From the NCBI GenBank assembly GCA_002724315.1, contig PBOJ01000136.1, forward strand, positions 1 to 63,858: 63,858 nt of DNA. Direction: 5' to 3'. Under the pieces are notes generated by a model that searched no databases, was not told where the DNA came from, and saw nothing but the letters and a program-made list of their open reading frames with translations. Below, one piece after another: positions 1 through 9,467 of the stretch (position 1 is the stretch's first letter; every line of letters starts with the position of its first letter). The translations under genes and the position numbers were made by a program. Source of the DNA: Planctomycetaceae bacterium (GTDB lineage Bacteria > Planctomycetota > Planctomycetia > Planctomycetales > Planctomycetaceae).

Positions 1-61
1 CGAGAAGAGCGAGAAGAGCGAGAAGAGCGAGAAGAGCGAGAAGAGCGAGAAGAGCGAGAAG
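1..61 (+). repeat. 9-bp tandem repeat encoding Glu-Lys-Ser
   Basis: The unit GAGAAGAGC runs for nearly seven copies from position 2, and base 1 fits the end of another unit, so the array probably continues left of the window. It is in frame with the partial gene at 2-571 and encodes a charged (EKS)n linker. The copies are identical within the window, which suggests recent slippage expansion. Confidence 0.9.
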
Positions 62-571
62 ACGCAAAGCGATCGCGGTGCTCTGCCCAATCGACCAGAA
101 GTGCCAACATTCGAATCGCTGACTGTGGGGGGAGCGTCATCCAATGGCGGGGCAAGCCGGGGATCCGGCCGGGCGGCTGACGGAGCTCCCCGGCAATGGG
201 GAGTCGCGTCACTGGGAGCGACGATCGGCTACGAACGTACTGTAGACGTGAAGGTTGAGCAGGACGGGGTGACAGTGGTCGGACAGCCTCGGATCGATGT
301 GACGACCAAAGGTGGAAATCTTTTGCCGGTCAACGAACTCAGGCGGAAGGTGATTCGCGCGGTCCAGAAAACCGCGAGGGCCTGGGGGCCACCTCCGGCA
401 AGGTTCTACTGGGTGCCGGCGATTCGGTTCACGGTCAGTCCGGGAGGGACTTTGCACTACGAGCGACTCAACAGCTTGTTCCGCAGTTGGAGGCTCTCGA
501 CATCGGTCAACTACGTGTTGCCGACAGCTCCGGAACCGAAGGTGAGGCTGATCGAGGAGCCGAGTCCATGA
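2..571 (+). CDS. hypothetical protein with EKS-repeat linker (5' truncated)
   Basis: The reading frame is open to the left edge, so the N-terminus is missing; 189 residues are visible. They begin with an (EKS)n linker, then a Gly/Ser/Ala-rich stretch, then a folded-looking domain of about 110 residues with GNLLPVNELRRKV near the middle. I see no membrane segment. The stop overlaps the start of the ExbD-like gene (ATGA at 568-571), so the two are translationally coupled. In planctomycetes I would expect a MotA/TolQ/ExbB channel gene nearby upstream; that part lies outside the window and is inference. The function is not known. Confidence 0.75.
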   Translation, partial: EKSEKSEKSEKSEKSEKSEKTQSDRGALPNRPEVPTFESLTVGGASSNGGASRGSGRAADGAPRQWGVASLGATIGYERTVDVKVEQDGVTVVGQPRIDVTTKGGNLLPVNELRRKVIRAVQKTARAWGPPPARFYWVPAIRFTVSPGGTLHYERLNSLFRSWRLSTSVNYVLPTAPEPKVRLIEEPSP

Positions 572-1638
572 CACGTCGGCGCGCGACACCGCAGCAGGCT
601 GCCGGTGACGACTCGTTTCTTGACATCGTTGCCAACATCGTTGGGATCTTGATCATCCTGATCGTCGTGGCCGGCGTGCGGGCCAGTCGCGCTCCGATCG
701 AATTCCCGGAAACGGCCACGGATGAACCCGAGCCTCCGCCAATCGAAGTGGTGACCCCGCCTTCGCTCGTAACCTCGTTTCGGGTCACGGCTCCGGAGAT
801 CACCGATCGCACTGACGAAGTGACGAGACTGTCCGATGAGTCGGCGGAAGTCCGAGGCCGTCTTGATGAGACTCTCGAGACGTTGTCGGCCGTTCGGAGA
901 CGGGCCGTCGAGACCCACGAGGAGATTGCGTCGGTACGAAAAGCCCAGGCCGGTCAGCGGCCGGATGTGGAGGCCCTGTCGGTCCAGGTCAAAAAAGTGC
1001 GAAGGGCCGTCAAGGATCTCGAACAAGAACAGAAGCAGGCTCGCCTGGTGCTCCAGAAACTCGTTGACACGCCCACCGACGAAGTGGTCAACGTGCCACA
1101 CCGGTTGACTCCGGTTGGTCGCATCGTCCGTGGTGCCGAAAAGCACTTTCACGTGAGGAATGGCCGTGTGGTCTTGATCCCGCTGGATCGGCTCAAGCAA
1201 CGGGTTCGAGACCAGATGGCCCGCTACGGTCGCATGATGTCCCGCTTCCGCCGTCACGAAGGGCAGGTTGGGCCGGTCGAGGGCTTTGTGATGGAATACA
1301 CCGTCGAACGGCTTCCGGTGGCGGTGGTGGATGAACTGCGACGGGGTCGAGGGATGATACGGATCGGTGTGACACATTGGTCGATCCAACCCGAGCCCGA
1401 CCTCGAAGCCGAACCGGTCGACCTGGCGTTGTCCAGCAGTTCGCGGTATCAGACGGTCCTGCGGGCGTGCAGGCCCGAGACGGCACTGACTTTCTGGGTC
1501 TACCCCGACAGTTTCTCGGAAGTGAGGCGGCTGCAGGCGGCAGCACACCAGGCCGGGTTCCGGGTCGCTACGCGGCCGCTGCCTCCGGGCGTCACGATCT
1601 CGGGATCGCCCGACGGCACCCGATCACAGGCCCAGTAG
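568..1638 (+). CDS. ExbD/TolR-like single-pass membrane protein
   Basis: 356 residues. I chose the ATG at 568 because it overlaps the upstream stop (ATGA) and puts the membrane segment near the N-terminus; an upstream start at 487 would overlap the previous gene. After a basic start (MTRRRATPQQ) comes DSFLDIVANIVGILIILIV, one membrane helix with an acidic residue at its start, the layout of ExbD/TolR/MotB proton-channel partners. Residues of about 85-150 are charged and look like a coiled coil, and the C-terminal half is a soluble, probably periplasmic domain. The role is inferred: partner of an ExbB/MotA-type channel in an energised envelope complex. Sequence similarity outside the membrane segment is too weak to name a subfamily. 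Confidence 0.6.
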   Translation: MTRRRATPQQAAGDDSFLDIVANIVGILIILIVVAGVRASRAPIEFPETATDEPEPPPIEVVTPPSLVTSFRVTAPEITDRTDEVTRLSDESAEVRGRLDETLETLSAVRRRAVETHEEIASVRKAQAGQRPDVEALSVQVKKVRRAVKDLEQEQKQARLVLQKLVDTPTDEVVNVPHRLTPVGRIVRGAEKHFHVRNGRVVLIPLDRLKQRVRDQMARYGRMMSRFRRHEGQVGPVEGFVMEYTVERLPVAVVDELRRGRGMIRIGVTHWSIQPEPDLEAEPVDLALSSSSRYQTVLRACRPETALTFWVYPDSFSEVRRLQAAAHQAGFRVATRPLPPGVTISGSPDGTRSQAQ

Positions 1639-1672
1639 TCGGTCGCGATTCCGGTGTCTCGCTGCGGTTCCT

Positions 1673-4600
1673 CTACTTCTTCTTCTTGGCGGCCGGTTTG
1701 GGAGGCAGGCTGCGGAGTTGAATGGCCCGGTTGGGGAGCAGTGATCCTCCTCCGGCAGCTCGAACCGCCAACTGGACCCCGGGCAGGACGCGGGCTTCGT
1801 TGTCCTGTCCGGCGGCGATCGCGATCGTGAAGGTTGTTTTTCCAGCCGGGACGATCGTCTTGCCGCCGACAAAACCCGAGAGTTTCTTGTCGATGATGAT
1901 CTCCAGTTCGACCGGGCCACTGAAGCCGGGATCGCGTTTCACCGTGCCGCTGACATTGTTGACGATGTTGCTGGCCAACGTGGTTGTCTTGGGGTCAAAA
2001 CTTACGGTGACGGCATTGCGGACCGGGATCCGGAAGGGCTTCGAGAAGATGCGTCCCTGGACGGCCGTCGCATACCCGTGCGTCAGCAGATCGCCTCGGA
2101 GGACGAATTCGATCGCGGAGGCAGGCACGTCAGCCGGGACGGCCAGTGTGATCGATGCTGGTGGTCCACCGATGGTGGCTGCCTGGTTGGGCATCGCCCG
2201 CACAATCGGCCGGTTGCCTTTGCCCCGGTTCTTGGGGTCGATGGGGCGGAGTGGCTCGTTGGAGAGCGACGCGATGCGAACAGCCTGGCCGGTTCGGTTC
2301 TTCGGAGCCAAGCCACGGGCGGAGACTGTGATGCGGGCCGGTTGACCACGGTAGATCGCCACGGGAGCGGAGACGATGTCCAGTGCCGCACCGCTGGGAC
2401 GTGTCAGTCCGACCGGCAACAGGTCCTCGTGGCCGGGGATCGACTGGCCGGCCACCCGAGCGTTGCGACGCAGGATCGGTTTGGTTCCGATCGATTCTCC
2501 TACCAGGCTGAGAGATCGCAACGCGTTGCCGTCTCCTCCAGGCGACCGAGTCACGGTGATCGAAACGACTCCAGCGACCCCGGCGGCGATTGACGACGGG
2601 GTGATTTGGACCTGCTTGTCGCCGACGACTGACAGGGCAATCTCGCCGTTGTAGCCGGCGCGGTTGACCTGCAACTTGATCATCGCCGACCCGACCCGTG
2701 GCAGGTTCAACTGTGACGTCTGCAGAGCCAGCGAGAAATCGGGGCGGCCGATCGGACTGGACTGCAGGCGATACAGGAAGTGTGAACCGCCACGACCATA
2801 GAGGTCGGCTACGGCGACCTCTATTTTGGTGACCTTCTCGGGGACGGTGAAATCCAGACGAGGATCGCGTGACCCGGCCTGGTCCTGGCCGGTGGCTACG
2901 GGTTTTCCACCGACGAGGATCGTCAATTCCCCGTCGATCGGGGAATCAATGGCTCGCCCGACGAGATCCAGCCGCAGTTTCTGTCCCGGATTGACATTCA
3001 GCGAAAAGCGATCGGTTTCCCCGGGCTTCGAGATTCGCCCGCTGATCGTCAAGGGAGCCTTCAACGTGGCTGAGAACCTCGAGTCGATGGCGGTGCCTGG
3101 CTTGTTGGGTTCGACCACTTCGGTTCCCCGGGTGATTCTCAGCACCGGGGCGGGGCCGAGCAGGCCGGCGAGCTTGGGCGTGCCGACCAGCGCTCCGGTC
3201 AGTGAACCGGATTCTCTCAGGTCGACGGCCAGGGTTGTGCCGTTGGGCAGTCCGGTGCCGACTGGCGTCACGCGAATTTCGCTGCCGGCGATCGCGGCGG
3301 GTGGAAACACCGTGTCGACCAGCATCAGGTCGCCGATCTTGACTCGAAAGTGGCTGTTGCCTGGTGCCTTGTAACTGAGATCGTGGACCTCGACGGCATA
3401 AATCCCGTCGGCCGGAACGGTGACCTCGGCCCGTGTGTCACCCTTCAGTGGCACTTTCGACCACTCAATCGCCAGCGGTGTTCCCTGGGCGTTCTTGATT
3501 TCGACCACCGGCTCGCATGACGCCCCCAGTCGACGAGACTCGACGTCGGCCACGAGCCGTTGCCCCTTTTTTGCCTGGACGAAACCCCGGGCAATTTGAG
3601 GTCCGGAGATCAGGCCCGAGAGGGCGACGGGGAGTTGGGCCGGTGTCTTACTGGACGCTGCAGTGACCGAACGCTGGGGCAGCCGATCGACGGCCAGTGT
3701 CAGGGAATTGCTGAGGCCTCCGGCAGTCGAGACGCGGACCGGGAACAACCCGGCGGGCGCATTGTCAGCCAGGGTGATGTCGATAGTCAGTTGGCCCGCG
3801 TTGGATCCCTTGACCACCTTGGCCTGGAGCCCCGGCACCGGGGCCAGCAGCAGGGGGTTGGGTGCGAGGTTCTTGCCGGTGAGCACGAGCCGGGTGGTCT
3901 GCCCGATCTGAAGTCCACGCAGCGAGACGGCAGAGATTTGCGGCGCCGCCGGCAGTGCGGCAGCCGGCTGCCTGTCACTGGCAAAACGTTTTCCGGCATC
4001 TGCTCCAGCGACTTCGGCGAACAATCCCGCAGCCTCGGCCGCAGTCAGTTCGCGGTCGAACAACTGAAACTCGTCGACGACTCCGCTGAAGTGTTCCTGG
4101 GCCGGGGTGCTGGCACCAATGGTCAGCGGAGCGGAGTTGGCCAGGCCGGAGGTCTTGACGTCCAGCAGCCAGACATCGGTGCCCTGTACCAGGTCGCGGT
4201 CGGGTTTGCCCACCCGGGTGGCGGGCTGTCCGTTGACGAACAATCTCACGCGGACGTCGTCGGCCGCGGTGTCCTTGTCTGCGGCCGGTGCGTCCCCGAC
4301 GGACAGCGATGCGACCAGATGCACCCGTTGGCGGACGCCGAGCACGCCCTTGACACTGTACCGCACAACGCGGAAGCCGCTGCCGTCGTTGACGTACAAC
4401 TGCAGCATGTCGCTCTTGGGCTGAAAGTTGATGCCGTAGTTGGAACGCGCCGTTTTGTCGGTCGATCGTTTGGCGAACAGGCCGTGGAAGGCTCCGTCAC
4501 CAGCGGCATGGAAATTGACAAGCAACAGGGACACCGAGACAGCATTTGTCCGTGAGGTGTCGGGACTGCTGGGGATCTGGATGAATTGCTTGCGGCCGGA

Positions 4601-4834
4601 ATCGAAAAGGATCGCCCGTCCTCCGGCGGTGTTCGAGAAGGGGCTTGGTACGCGACGAGCCCCGGCAACCAGGCTTCCGGTATTGTCGGCCTGGCCTCCG
4701 GGAGCCGTGTCGACAGCCGGCCCGGATTTTTCGTTGAAGTCCAGGTCGAGGATCGCGGTGCCGCGGACCGACGCGGCTTCGGCTCGGTCGGCGGGGAGCC
4801 CGAAAAGGCACAACAGGAGGAAAAGGCGGAGCAT
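1673..4834 (-). CDS. large secreted LamG/PPC-domain protein
   Basis: 1053 residues. The ATG at 4834 is preferred: it gives a typical signal peptide (MLRLFLLLCLFGLPADRAEA) and has AGAGG seven bases upstream; ATGs at 4858 and 4873 are possible. Residues of about 25-250 look like a concanavalin A/LamG domain, with segments matching signal-transduction-free carbohydrate-binding folds (DEFQLFDREL near its end is typical). A TIG-like segment follows, then beta-rich regions resembling PPC (bacterial pre-peptidase C-terminal) domains. The protein ends in a lysine-rich tail (PKPAAKKKK). It shares the PPC style with the 1295-residue protein at 42769-46656. Export is clear from sequence; a binding role on surface polymers is inference. 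Confidence 0.7.
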   Translation of the reverse strand: MLRLFLLLCLFGLPADRAEAASVRGTAILDLDFNEKSGPAVDTAPGGQADNTGSLVAGARRVPSPFSNTAGGRAILFDSGRKQFIQIPSSPDTSRTNAVSVSLLLVNFHAAGDGAFHGLFAKRSTDKTARSNYGINFQPKSDMLQLYVNDGSGFRVVRYSVKGVLGVRQRVHLVASLSVGDAPAADKDTAADDVRVRLFVNGQPATRVGKPDRDLVQGTDVWLLDVKTSGLANSAPLTIGASTPAQEHFSGVVDEFQLFDRELTAAEAAGLFAEVAGADAGKRFASDRQPAAALPAAPQISAVSLRGLQIGQTTRLVLTGKNLAPNPLLLAPVPGLQAKVVKGSNAGQLTIDITLADNAPAGLFPVRVSTAGGLSNSLTLAVDRLPQRSVTAASSKTPAQLPVALSGLISGPQIARGFVQAKKGQRLVADVESRRLGASCEPVVEIKNAQGTPLAIEWSKVPLKGDTRAEVTVPADGIYAVEVHDLSYKAPGNSHFRVKIGDLMLVDTVFPPAAIAGSEIRVTPVGTGLPNGTTLAVDLRESGSLTGALVGTPKLAGLLGPAPVLRITRGTEVVEPNKPGTAIDSRFSATLKAPLTISGRISKPGETDRFSLNVNPGQKLRLDLVGRAIDSPIDGELTILVGGKPVATGQDQAGSRDPRLDFTVPEKVTKIEVAVADLYGRGGSHFLYRLQSSPIGRPDFSLALQTSQLNLPRVGSAMIKLQVNRAGYNGEIALSVVGDKQVQITPSSIAAGVAGVVSITVTRSPGGDGNALRSLSLVGESIGTKPILRRNARVAGQSIPGHEDLLPVGLTRPSGAALDIVSAPVAIYRGQPARITVSARGLAPKNRTGQAVRIASLSNEPLRPIDPKNRGKGNRPIVRAMPNQAATIGGPPASITLAVPADVPASAIEFVLRGDLLTHGYATAVQGRIFSKPFRIPVRNAVTVSFDPKTTTLASNIVNNVSGTVKRDPGFSGPVELEIIIDKKLSGFVGGKTIVPAGKTTFTIAIAAGQDNEARVLPGVQLAVRAAGGGSLLPNRAIQLRSLPPKPAAKKKK

Positions 4835-4927
4835 CACAAGACCTCTGGAGGGTGGCATGTCGCTGGTGTTCATCTTAGCCGCTGGCCGAAGTGGTTCCCA
4901 CGCTCGGATGATCCGTCAACCGGTGGA

Positions 4928-5851
4928 TCAATAGAGCAGGGTGGCCAATTTGCGGCGGGCCTGGCTGACCAGTTCGGGGTTGGCCGTGGGCATCCCAAAA
5001 CAGACCACCAGCGCATCGCGGGCTCGCTGGCCGACACCGTCACGGTCACGAGCGACAATGTCGAGGCAGATTGCGAACGCTTCCTCGAACTCGCGTTCTG
5101 CGGCAAGGGCTTCGGCCAGTTTCAATTGCAGCTCCAGATCATCGGGGGACTCCTCACAGGCCTCCCGCACCTGGCTGACTCCACCGGATTCGCTGGCCGA
5201 GGCGGTGATGTCGAGTTGATCCTTCAGGGACTGGGCGTCGGGTTCGAGGAAGCCTCTTTGCTCGAGGTCGGCGATCAGCGAGGCCGCACCGGCGTTGTCG
5301 CCCAGGGTGATCGCGGCGCGGGCCAGGTGGATCTTCAATGCGGCGTTGTCGGGTTCGAGCACCAGCGCCTCACGGTACTTCGCTGCCGCTGCGGCCGGGT
5401 CCTCGGACTCCAACTTCTCACCGTCGGCCATCAGGACCGAGACCTCTGAGGGAACGAACCGGGACAGCCATTCTCGGAGCTGCTCTTCGGTGGGAACCCC
5501 CGGCACACTGTCGACCGGTTGACCTCCCAGGAATGAGACCAGCAGTGGGATCGATTCCACCTGGAAAGCCTGGGCCAGGTCCTGGCAATCTTCGATGTTG
5601 ACTTTCACCAGGTGCCAGCGGCCGGACGCTTCAGTGACGAGCTTCTCGAGCAAGGGCGCCAACTGGCGACACGGATCGCACCACGGCGCCCAGAAGTCGA
5701 CCACCACCGGGGCCTGTTGAGATCGGACCATCACGTCCTGTTCGAACGATTCGGCCGTCGTCTCGTGGATCCACGGCGAAGCGTGGCCGCCGTTTTGGCC
5801 GGAAGAAGCGGGCGTGTCGTCGGAGGGGTTCAGCAGTGGGGAGTCGTTCAT
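4928..5851 (-). CDS. thioredoxin-fold/TPR protein (CnoX/YbbN-like)
   Basis: 307 residues. An N-terminal thioredoxin domain (about residues 30-140) carries VVDFWAPWCDPCRQ with both cysteines (C58 and C61), followed by helical tetratricopeptide-like repeats to the C-terminus. This is the architecture of CnoX/YbbN, a redox-responsive holdase that hands clients to GroEL or DnaK. E. coli CnoX has SxxC, whereas this one keeps CxxC and so could be an active thiol oxidoreductase. The start at 5851 was chosen because the preceding 31 residues in frame are low-complexity and unlike the family. There is no signal peptide, so it is probably cytoplasmic. It sits between two exported proteins on the same strand. 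Confidence 0.82.
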   Translation of the reverse strand: MNDSPLLNPSDDTPASSGQNGGHASPWIHETTAESFEQDVMVRSQQAPVVVDFWAPWCDPCRQLAPLLEKLVTEASGRWHLVKVNIEDCQDLAQAFQVESIPLLVSFLGGQPVDSVPGVPTEEQLREWLSRFVPSEVSVLMADGEKLESEDPAAAAAKYREALVLEPDNAALKIHLARAAITLGDNAGAASLIADLEQRGFLEPDAQSLKDQLDITASASESGGVSQVREACEESPDDLELQLKLAEALAAEREFEEAFAICLDIVARDRDGVGQRARDALVVCFGMPTANPELVSQARRKLATLLY

Positions 5852-5928
5852 CGGTGTCGGTCCGGTGGAGTGAAATCGCTTGAGGTGGGGACGCAGGGCA
5901 AGGGAAGGGAGGGACGGGGTCGTGACGA

Positions 5929-7362
5929 TCAATCCCACCACCATGGGTGCTGGCGGGGCGGTGGGGTTTGGAGGGCCTTCAGACGGCGGTTGTCGAATTG
6001 ATCATCGTCTGAAATCTTTGTTGGGATGCGATTGATCGCCTGTTGCGGATGGAGATCCACGCCGCCGGAAACCAGTCCCAAGATCACTCGGCCGCGGACA
6101 CTGCGGGTGTTGTAGATCGACGAGATCTGTTTGGGTGTTGAGCCCTTGGCCAACTTGGCCCGATCAGCTGCCAGGAAGAACGCCATCGACCAGCCGATCC
6201 GTTGTGGCAGTTGTTCCTTGCGGAGCAGTGCCGCCAGGATGCTGAGGTCGATCAGGTTCTGCAGTTCGGCAAAGACGGGTGACCGTGCGGCCAACTGAGA
6301 GAATTTGTCCGTGAAGATCTTGGCGAATTGGCGTGTCGTGATCCGTGTGGTGGCCGCATCGATTCGGCGGCCACCGGCCCCGTGCAATTCTTCCTGGGCA
6401 AGGATCTGGGCGCGTTGACCGGCCAACTGAAATGCGAGCCGGTCGTCCGTGGTGTAGATGGCCTCATAGAGTGGAGTGGCCCACCACCGTTGCATCGAGT
6501 TTCCCTGGGGTTTGATCAGTGAGAGGTGGCTGCGAAGTCCAGGGACCTTCGGACGCTGCAGGCCCAGGGCGATGTACTTCATCTGGACGTCGGCTTCGAC
6601 CATGGCCTGGGCGAAGTGCGAGTCGGGGGGGACGCCCCAGACCCGGATGGTCTGCGGACCGAGAATCTTGGCCAACTGCTGGAATCGACGACGGATGGCC
6701 GATAGCGAAGCCGCTGAACTGTTGCGTTGCAGGTAGCGGCGGGCTTGCTCGAGTCGATCGGGAACCGGGTCGATCGAAACACCAAGATCCCGGGTCGAGT
6801 TGATCGTTCGCAGGGCGACCATCAGATCATCGATTCTCAATGGAGGACGTCCGGTCGTGACACCGACCACCCGCCCTTCGGCGTCGGGAGCAAAGCCCTC
6901 GGCCGGTCCCGCAATCACCAGGTCCTTTCCGTCAGGATCCACGAACAGGTAGTCGATCCGCTGCAGTCCGGCGAGGAACTGGATGTCCAGCGGAGCGGCC
7001 GCCTTGTTTCCTTCCAACCGGGCACAGGCCTTTTCAAGCCGGACCAGCGAAATCTTTCGGAGGGAACTTCGCTGGTTGATGTCGCCGGCGAGATGTTTCT
7101 TGGCCAGGGCCTTGGCCTTCTTGTGGGCCAGCAGGTGGGCACGGCTGGTCGCAAATCGGGTTGAAACGACCCCCTCGGCGTCGACTTTGACACCTCCGGC
7201 AAAACCTCCACCTCCCCCCAGGCCTCCACCACCGCCAAAACCTCCTCCACCCATTCCTCCCCCGCCGCCAAAACCGAACTGGGCGGGGCAGGGTGCTGTT
7301 GCGGCGGCGACCATCAGGGTGGCGGCAGCAAGCACGAGCCACGGCAATCGCAATTGGTGCAT
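5929..7362 (-). CDS. secreted DUF1598-type planctomycete protein
   Basis: 477 residues. The ATG at 7362 has AAGGAG (complement of 7373-7378) ten bases upstream and opens a clear signal peptide (MHQLRLPWLVLAAATLMVAA). A glycine-rich stretch follows (repeats of GGGG with Phe, Met or Leu), then a domain of about 400 residues matching my memory of DUF1598, a family reported from Rhodopirellula and relatives: segments such as RIDYLFVDPDGKDLVIAGPA and SRDLGVSIDP-like motifs. No catalytic motif is visible. The C-terminus ends in a Trp-rich HPWWWD. Export is well supported; family assignment is from memory and the function is unknown. Confidence 0.7.
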   Translation of the reverse strand: MHQLRLPWLVLAAATLMVAAATAPCPAQFGFGGGGGMGGGGFGGGGGLGGGGGFAGGVKVDAEGVVSTRFATSRAHLLAHKKAKALAKKHLAGDINQRSSLRKISLVRLEKACARLEGNKAAAPLDIQFLAGLQRIDYLFVDPDGKDLVIAGPAEGFAPDAEGRVVGVTTGRPPLRIDDLMVALRTINSTRDLGVSIDPVPDRLEQARRYLQRNSSAASLSAIRRRFQQLAKILGPQTIRVWGVPPDSHFAQAMVEADVQMKYIALGLQRPKVPGLRSHLSLIKPQGNSMQRWWATPLYEAIYTTDDRLAFQLAGQRAQILAQEELHGAGGRRIDAATTRITTRQFAKIFTDKFSQLAARSPVFAELQNLIDLSILAALLRKEQLPQRIGWSMAFFLAADRAKLAKGSTPKQISSIYNTRSVRGRVILGLVSGGVDLHPQQAINRIPTKISDDDQFDNRRLKALQTPPPRQHPWWWD

Positions 7363-7464
7363 GGGGAGGTGACTCCTTGGCCCGCAGTTCGGGTGACGGC
7401 AGATCATCTCCATCATAGGCCTCTCAGGTGGACGTGCCCAGAGGCTGGCGTTGCGGGAGTCGGA

Positions 7465-8340
7465 TCAACTCGGGTGCGTGGAGGACGGGGGCAGGGACGA
7501 CGGATCGGGACCGGGGATGCGACTTTCGCGGAGAGCTGCGAACAACGTCGCAGTGACCAGGTCGGCGGTCGTGCCGGGGTTGCGTCGATGCCCGTCGGCT
7601 CGCAGCCAGGTGTCGAATTCCCGGAATGCGACGTGAGACTGCGATTCGTCCGGCCAGCCGCCCTGGAGCACAATCCGTGCCCGTCGCGAGGCTTCGATGG
7701 CGGTGTTGATCCCGCATTTTCGAGCGATCAGGGTGTCGGGCTGAACAGCGTGGATGGAGAGAGCCAGGCCGACGACCTGTTGTTGCCAGCCGAATCGGAA
7801 CGTGGCAGGTTCGAGCGGCTTCGAGCGACTCCAGGAGAGCACGTGGGCGAATCGATTGGCGTAACACGCGGCAACGCTGTCGTGGTCGGCGGCCGCCTGC
7901 ATGGCTTGGAGCAAACCGACAGTCGGTGGCCTTGTGACATCGTGTTCGGGAACTTTGCCCAGGCCGCCCGGATTCGCCTGTCGGATTGCTGCGAAGACAC
8001 AACTGGCGTCCTGCTCGTCCAGTGCGTCGATCACATCGTCGATGCCTCTCTCCAGTGGAATGTCAGCGGGCACGGCTGCCAACGGGGCCAGGAGCAGGAT
8101 GATTCCCAGGTTGGTGTTGACGCGAGTGACTTCGGCGGTGGCCTCGACAGCCTCGAGAACCACCGGGCCGACACCTCGCTGTGGTGCTGTGGCCAGGATC
8201 CCGGCGACGGCTTCGGCCGAGCGGACCAGGTCGAGGTAGGTCATATCGACAAACGCGGCTTCCGGATGCACGTTGCCGGGCTTGGCGGCCGTTGCTTCGA
8301 GCAAGCAGGCTGTGCGGATCTGGTCGGCCAGGGAGGACAT
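7465..8340 (-). CDS. triphosphoribosyl-dephospho-CoA synthase-like (CitG/MdcB family)
   Basis: 291 residues. CitG-family landmarks are present: ACLLEATAAKPGNVHPE near the start, TNLGIILLLAPLAAV in the middle, GGLGKVPEHDV, IARKCG, and RNPGTTADLVTATLFAALR near the end. In bacteria with citrate or malonate lyase, this family makes the triphosphoribosyl-dephospho-CoA prosthetic group from dephospho-CoA and ATP. No lyase genes are nearby. CitG-like proteins also occur in organisms with tetrahydromethanopterin-linked C1 genes, so another substrate is plausible here. The ATG at 8340 aligns the conserved N-terminus. It is divergent from the DapA-family gene. Confidence 0.78.
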   Translation of the reverse strand: MSSLADQIRTACLLEATAAKPGNVHPEAAFVDMTYLDLVRSAEAVAGILATAPQRGVGPVVLEAVEATAEVTRVNTNLGIILLLAPLAAVPADIPLERGIDDVIDALDEQDASCVFAAIRQANPGGLGKVPEHDVTRPPTVGLLQAMQAAADHDSVAACYANRFAHVLSWSRSKPLEPATFRFGWQQQVVGLALSIHAVQPDTLIARKCGINTAIEASRRARIVLQGGWPDESQSHVAFREFDTWLRADGHRRNPGTTADLVTATLFAALRESRIPGPDPSSLPPSSTHPS

Positions 8341-8412
8341 CGTGGTGCCATTGTACCGCGACCGGGCATCGATCGTCAGACGGTTCCGACGACCAACCAA
8401 AGGGCAGGTCGC

Positions 8413-8442
8413 TTGACCGTCCGGGTGACGGGTGCGTAAAAC
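8413..8442 (+). promoter_or_regulatory. candidate sigma-70 promoter for DapA-family gene
   Basis: TTGACC (8413-8418) and TAAAAC (8437-8442) are 18 bases apart, matching the consensus at five and four positions. It lies in the divergent gap upstream of the gene starting at 8499. Confidence 0.35.
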
Positions 8443-8498
8443 GCAGGGGAGTGTCCGAGAGCGTCTTTCTCGTGGACTGGCTGATCGAAAACCGAGAA

Positions 8499-9455
8499 AT
8501 GGATCAAACCATGACCGCTGGATACGACCGTAGCCTGTTGCGAACAGTCCACCTGGTCCCGTTGACAGCCTTCGATTCGGAGGGGCGAATCGACGTCGAC
8601 GTACAATCAGCTCATATCGAGTCGATGTACGGGTCCGGGATGCGGGTTTACCTGCCGGCGGCCGGGACGAGCGAGTTCCAGAGCCTGTCGGACGATGAAG
8701 TGGTCGAACTGGTACGGATTACCCGAGAGGCGTCCGGGCCGGACGCCCAGATTTTCGCTCCGGTTGGCCTGCAGGTGGGGCACGCGAAGGAGATCGGCCG
8801 CCGGTCGATCGAGGCGGGAGCTGACGGGATCATGTTCATGCCGTTCGTGCACCCGTACATGAGTGATGCCGGGGCACGGGACTATTACCTGGAAGTGATC
8901 GACGCGGTGGAGGCTCCGGCCCTGGTTTATCGCAAGGGCCCGATTCCCACCGACGACTTGCTGTTGGACCTCGCCGACGACCCCCGCGTGGTCGGGATCA
9001 AGTACGCGGTCAACGAGATGCACGGTTTCCGTACGACCGTGTTGGCCGATGGCGGTCGGATTGAATGGTTGTGTGGTTCGGCCGAGCGGTTCGCTCCGTT
9101 CTACATGCTGGTCGGAGCGTCAGGCTACACGACCGGAGCCGGCAACCTGGCACCTCACGTCACCCTGGCAATGCACGCCGCCATGACCGCCGGGGAATAC
9201 GATGAGGCCCTAAGGTTGCAGCAGGTGTTGCTCCCGATCGAAGATTATCGGGCCCGGGCGGGTGACAGCTACAACGTCTCAATGCTCAAGTACGCGATGA
9301 CGCTGGTCGGAGCGGATTTCGGTCCCCCAAGGGCGCCCCAGCGCCAGTTGACTGACGCGGAACGTGCCGAGATTGATGACCTGATGGGACCGATCCTGGA
9401 GATCGAGGCCGGCATGCGGTCCGAACTGGTCAGTGTCGGACTGACCAACTCGTGA
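8499..9455 (+). CDS. dihydrodipicolinate synthase/N-acetylneuraminate lyase family aldolase
   Basis: 318 residues, close to the family norm of about 290-310. A TIM-barrel Schiff-base aldolase: AGTSEFQSLSDDE corresponds to the GTTGE phosphate/carboxylate loop, Tyr of PALVYRK to the catalytic tyrosine, and Lys of VVGIKYAVN to the Schiff-base lysine. YRKGP replaces the usual YNxP, so the substrate is probably neither aspartate semialdehyde nor sialic acid. It could be a keto-deoxy sugar acid lyase or dehydratase. The start may be the ATG at 8499 or at 8511; neither has a strong ribosome binding site. It is a single gene, divergent from the CitG-like gene and convergent with ppdK. Confidence 0.8.
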   Translation: MDQTMTAGYDRSLLRTVHLVPLTAFDSEGRIDVDVQSAHIESMYGSGMRVYLPAAGTSEFQSLSDDEVVELVRITREASGPDAQIFAPVGLQVGHAKEIGRRSIEAGADGIMFMPFVHPYMSDAGARDYYLEVIDAVEAPALVYRKGPIPTDDLLLDLADDPRVVGIKYAVNEMHGFRTTVLADGGRIEWLCGSAERFAPFYMLVGASGYTTGAGNLAPHVTLAMHAAMTAGEYDEALRLQQVLLPIEDYRARAGDSYNVSMLKYAMTLVGADFGPPRAPQRQLTDAERAEIDDLMGPILEIEAGMRSELVSVGLTNS

Positions 9456-9467
9456 TCGTCGATCGTG

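Noticed and set aside
1..61. CRISPR-like repeat
   Set aside because: The units are contiguous without spacers and in frame with a coding region; it is a peptide linker.
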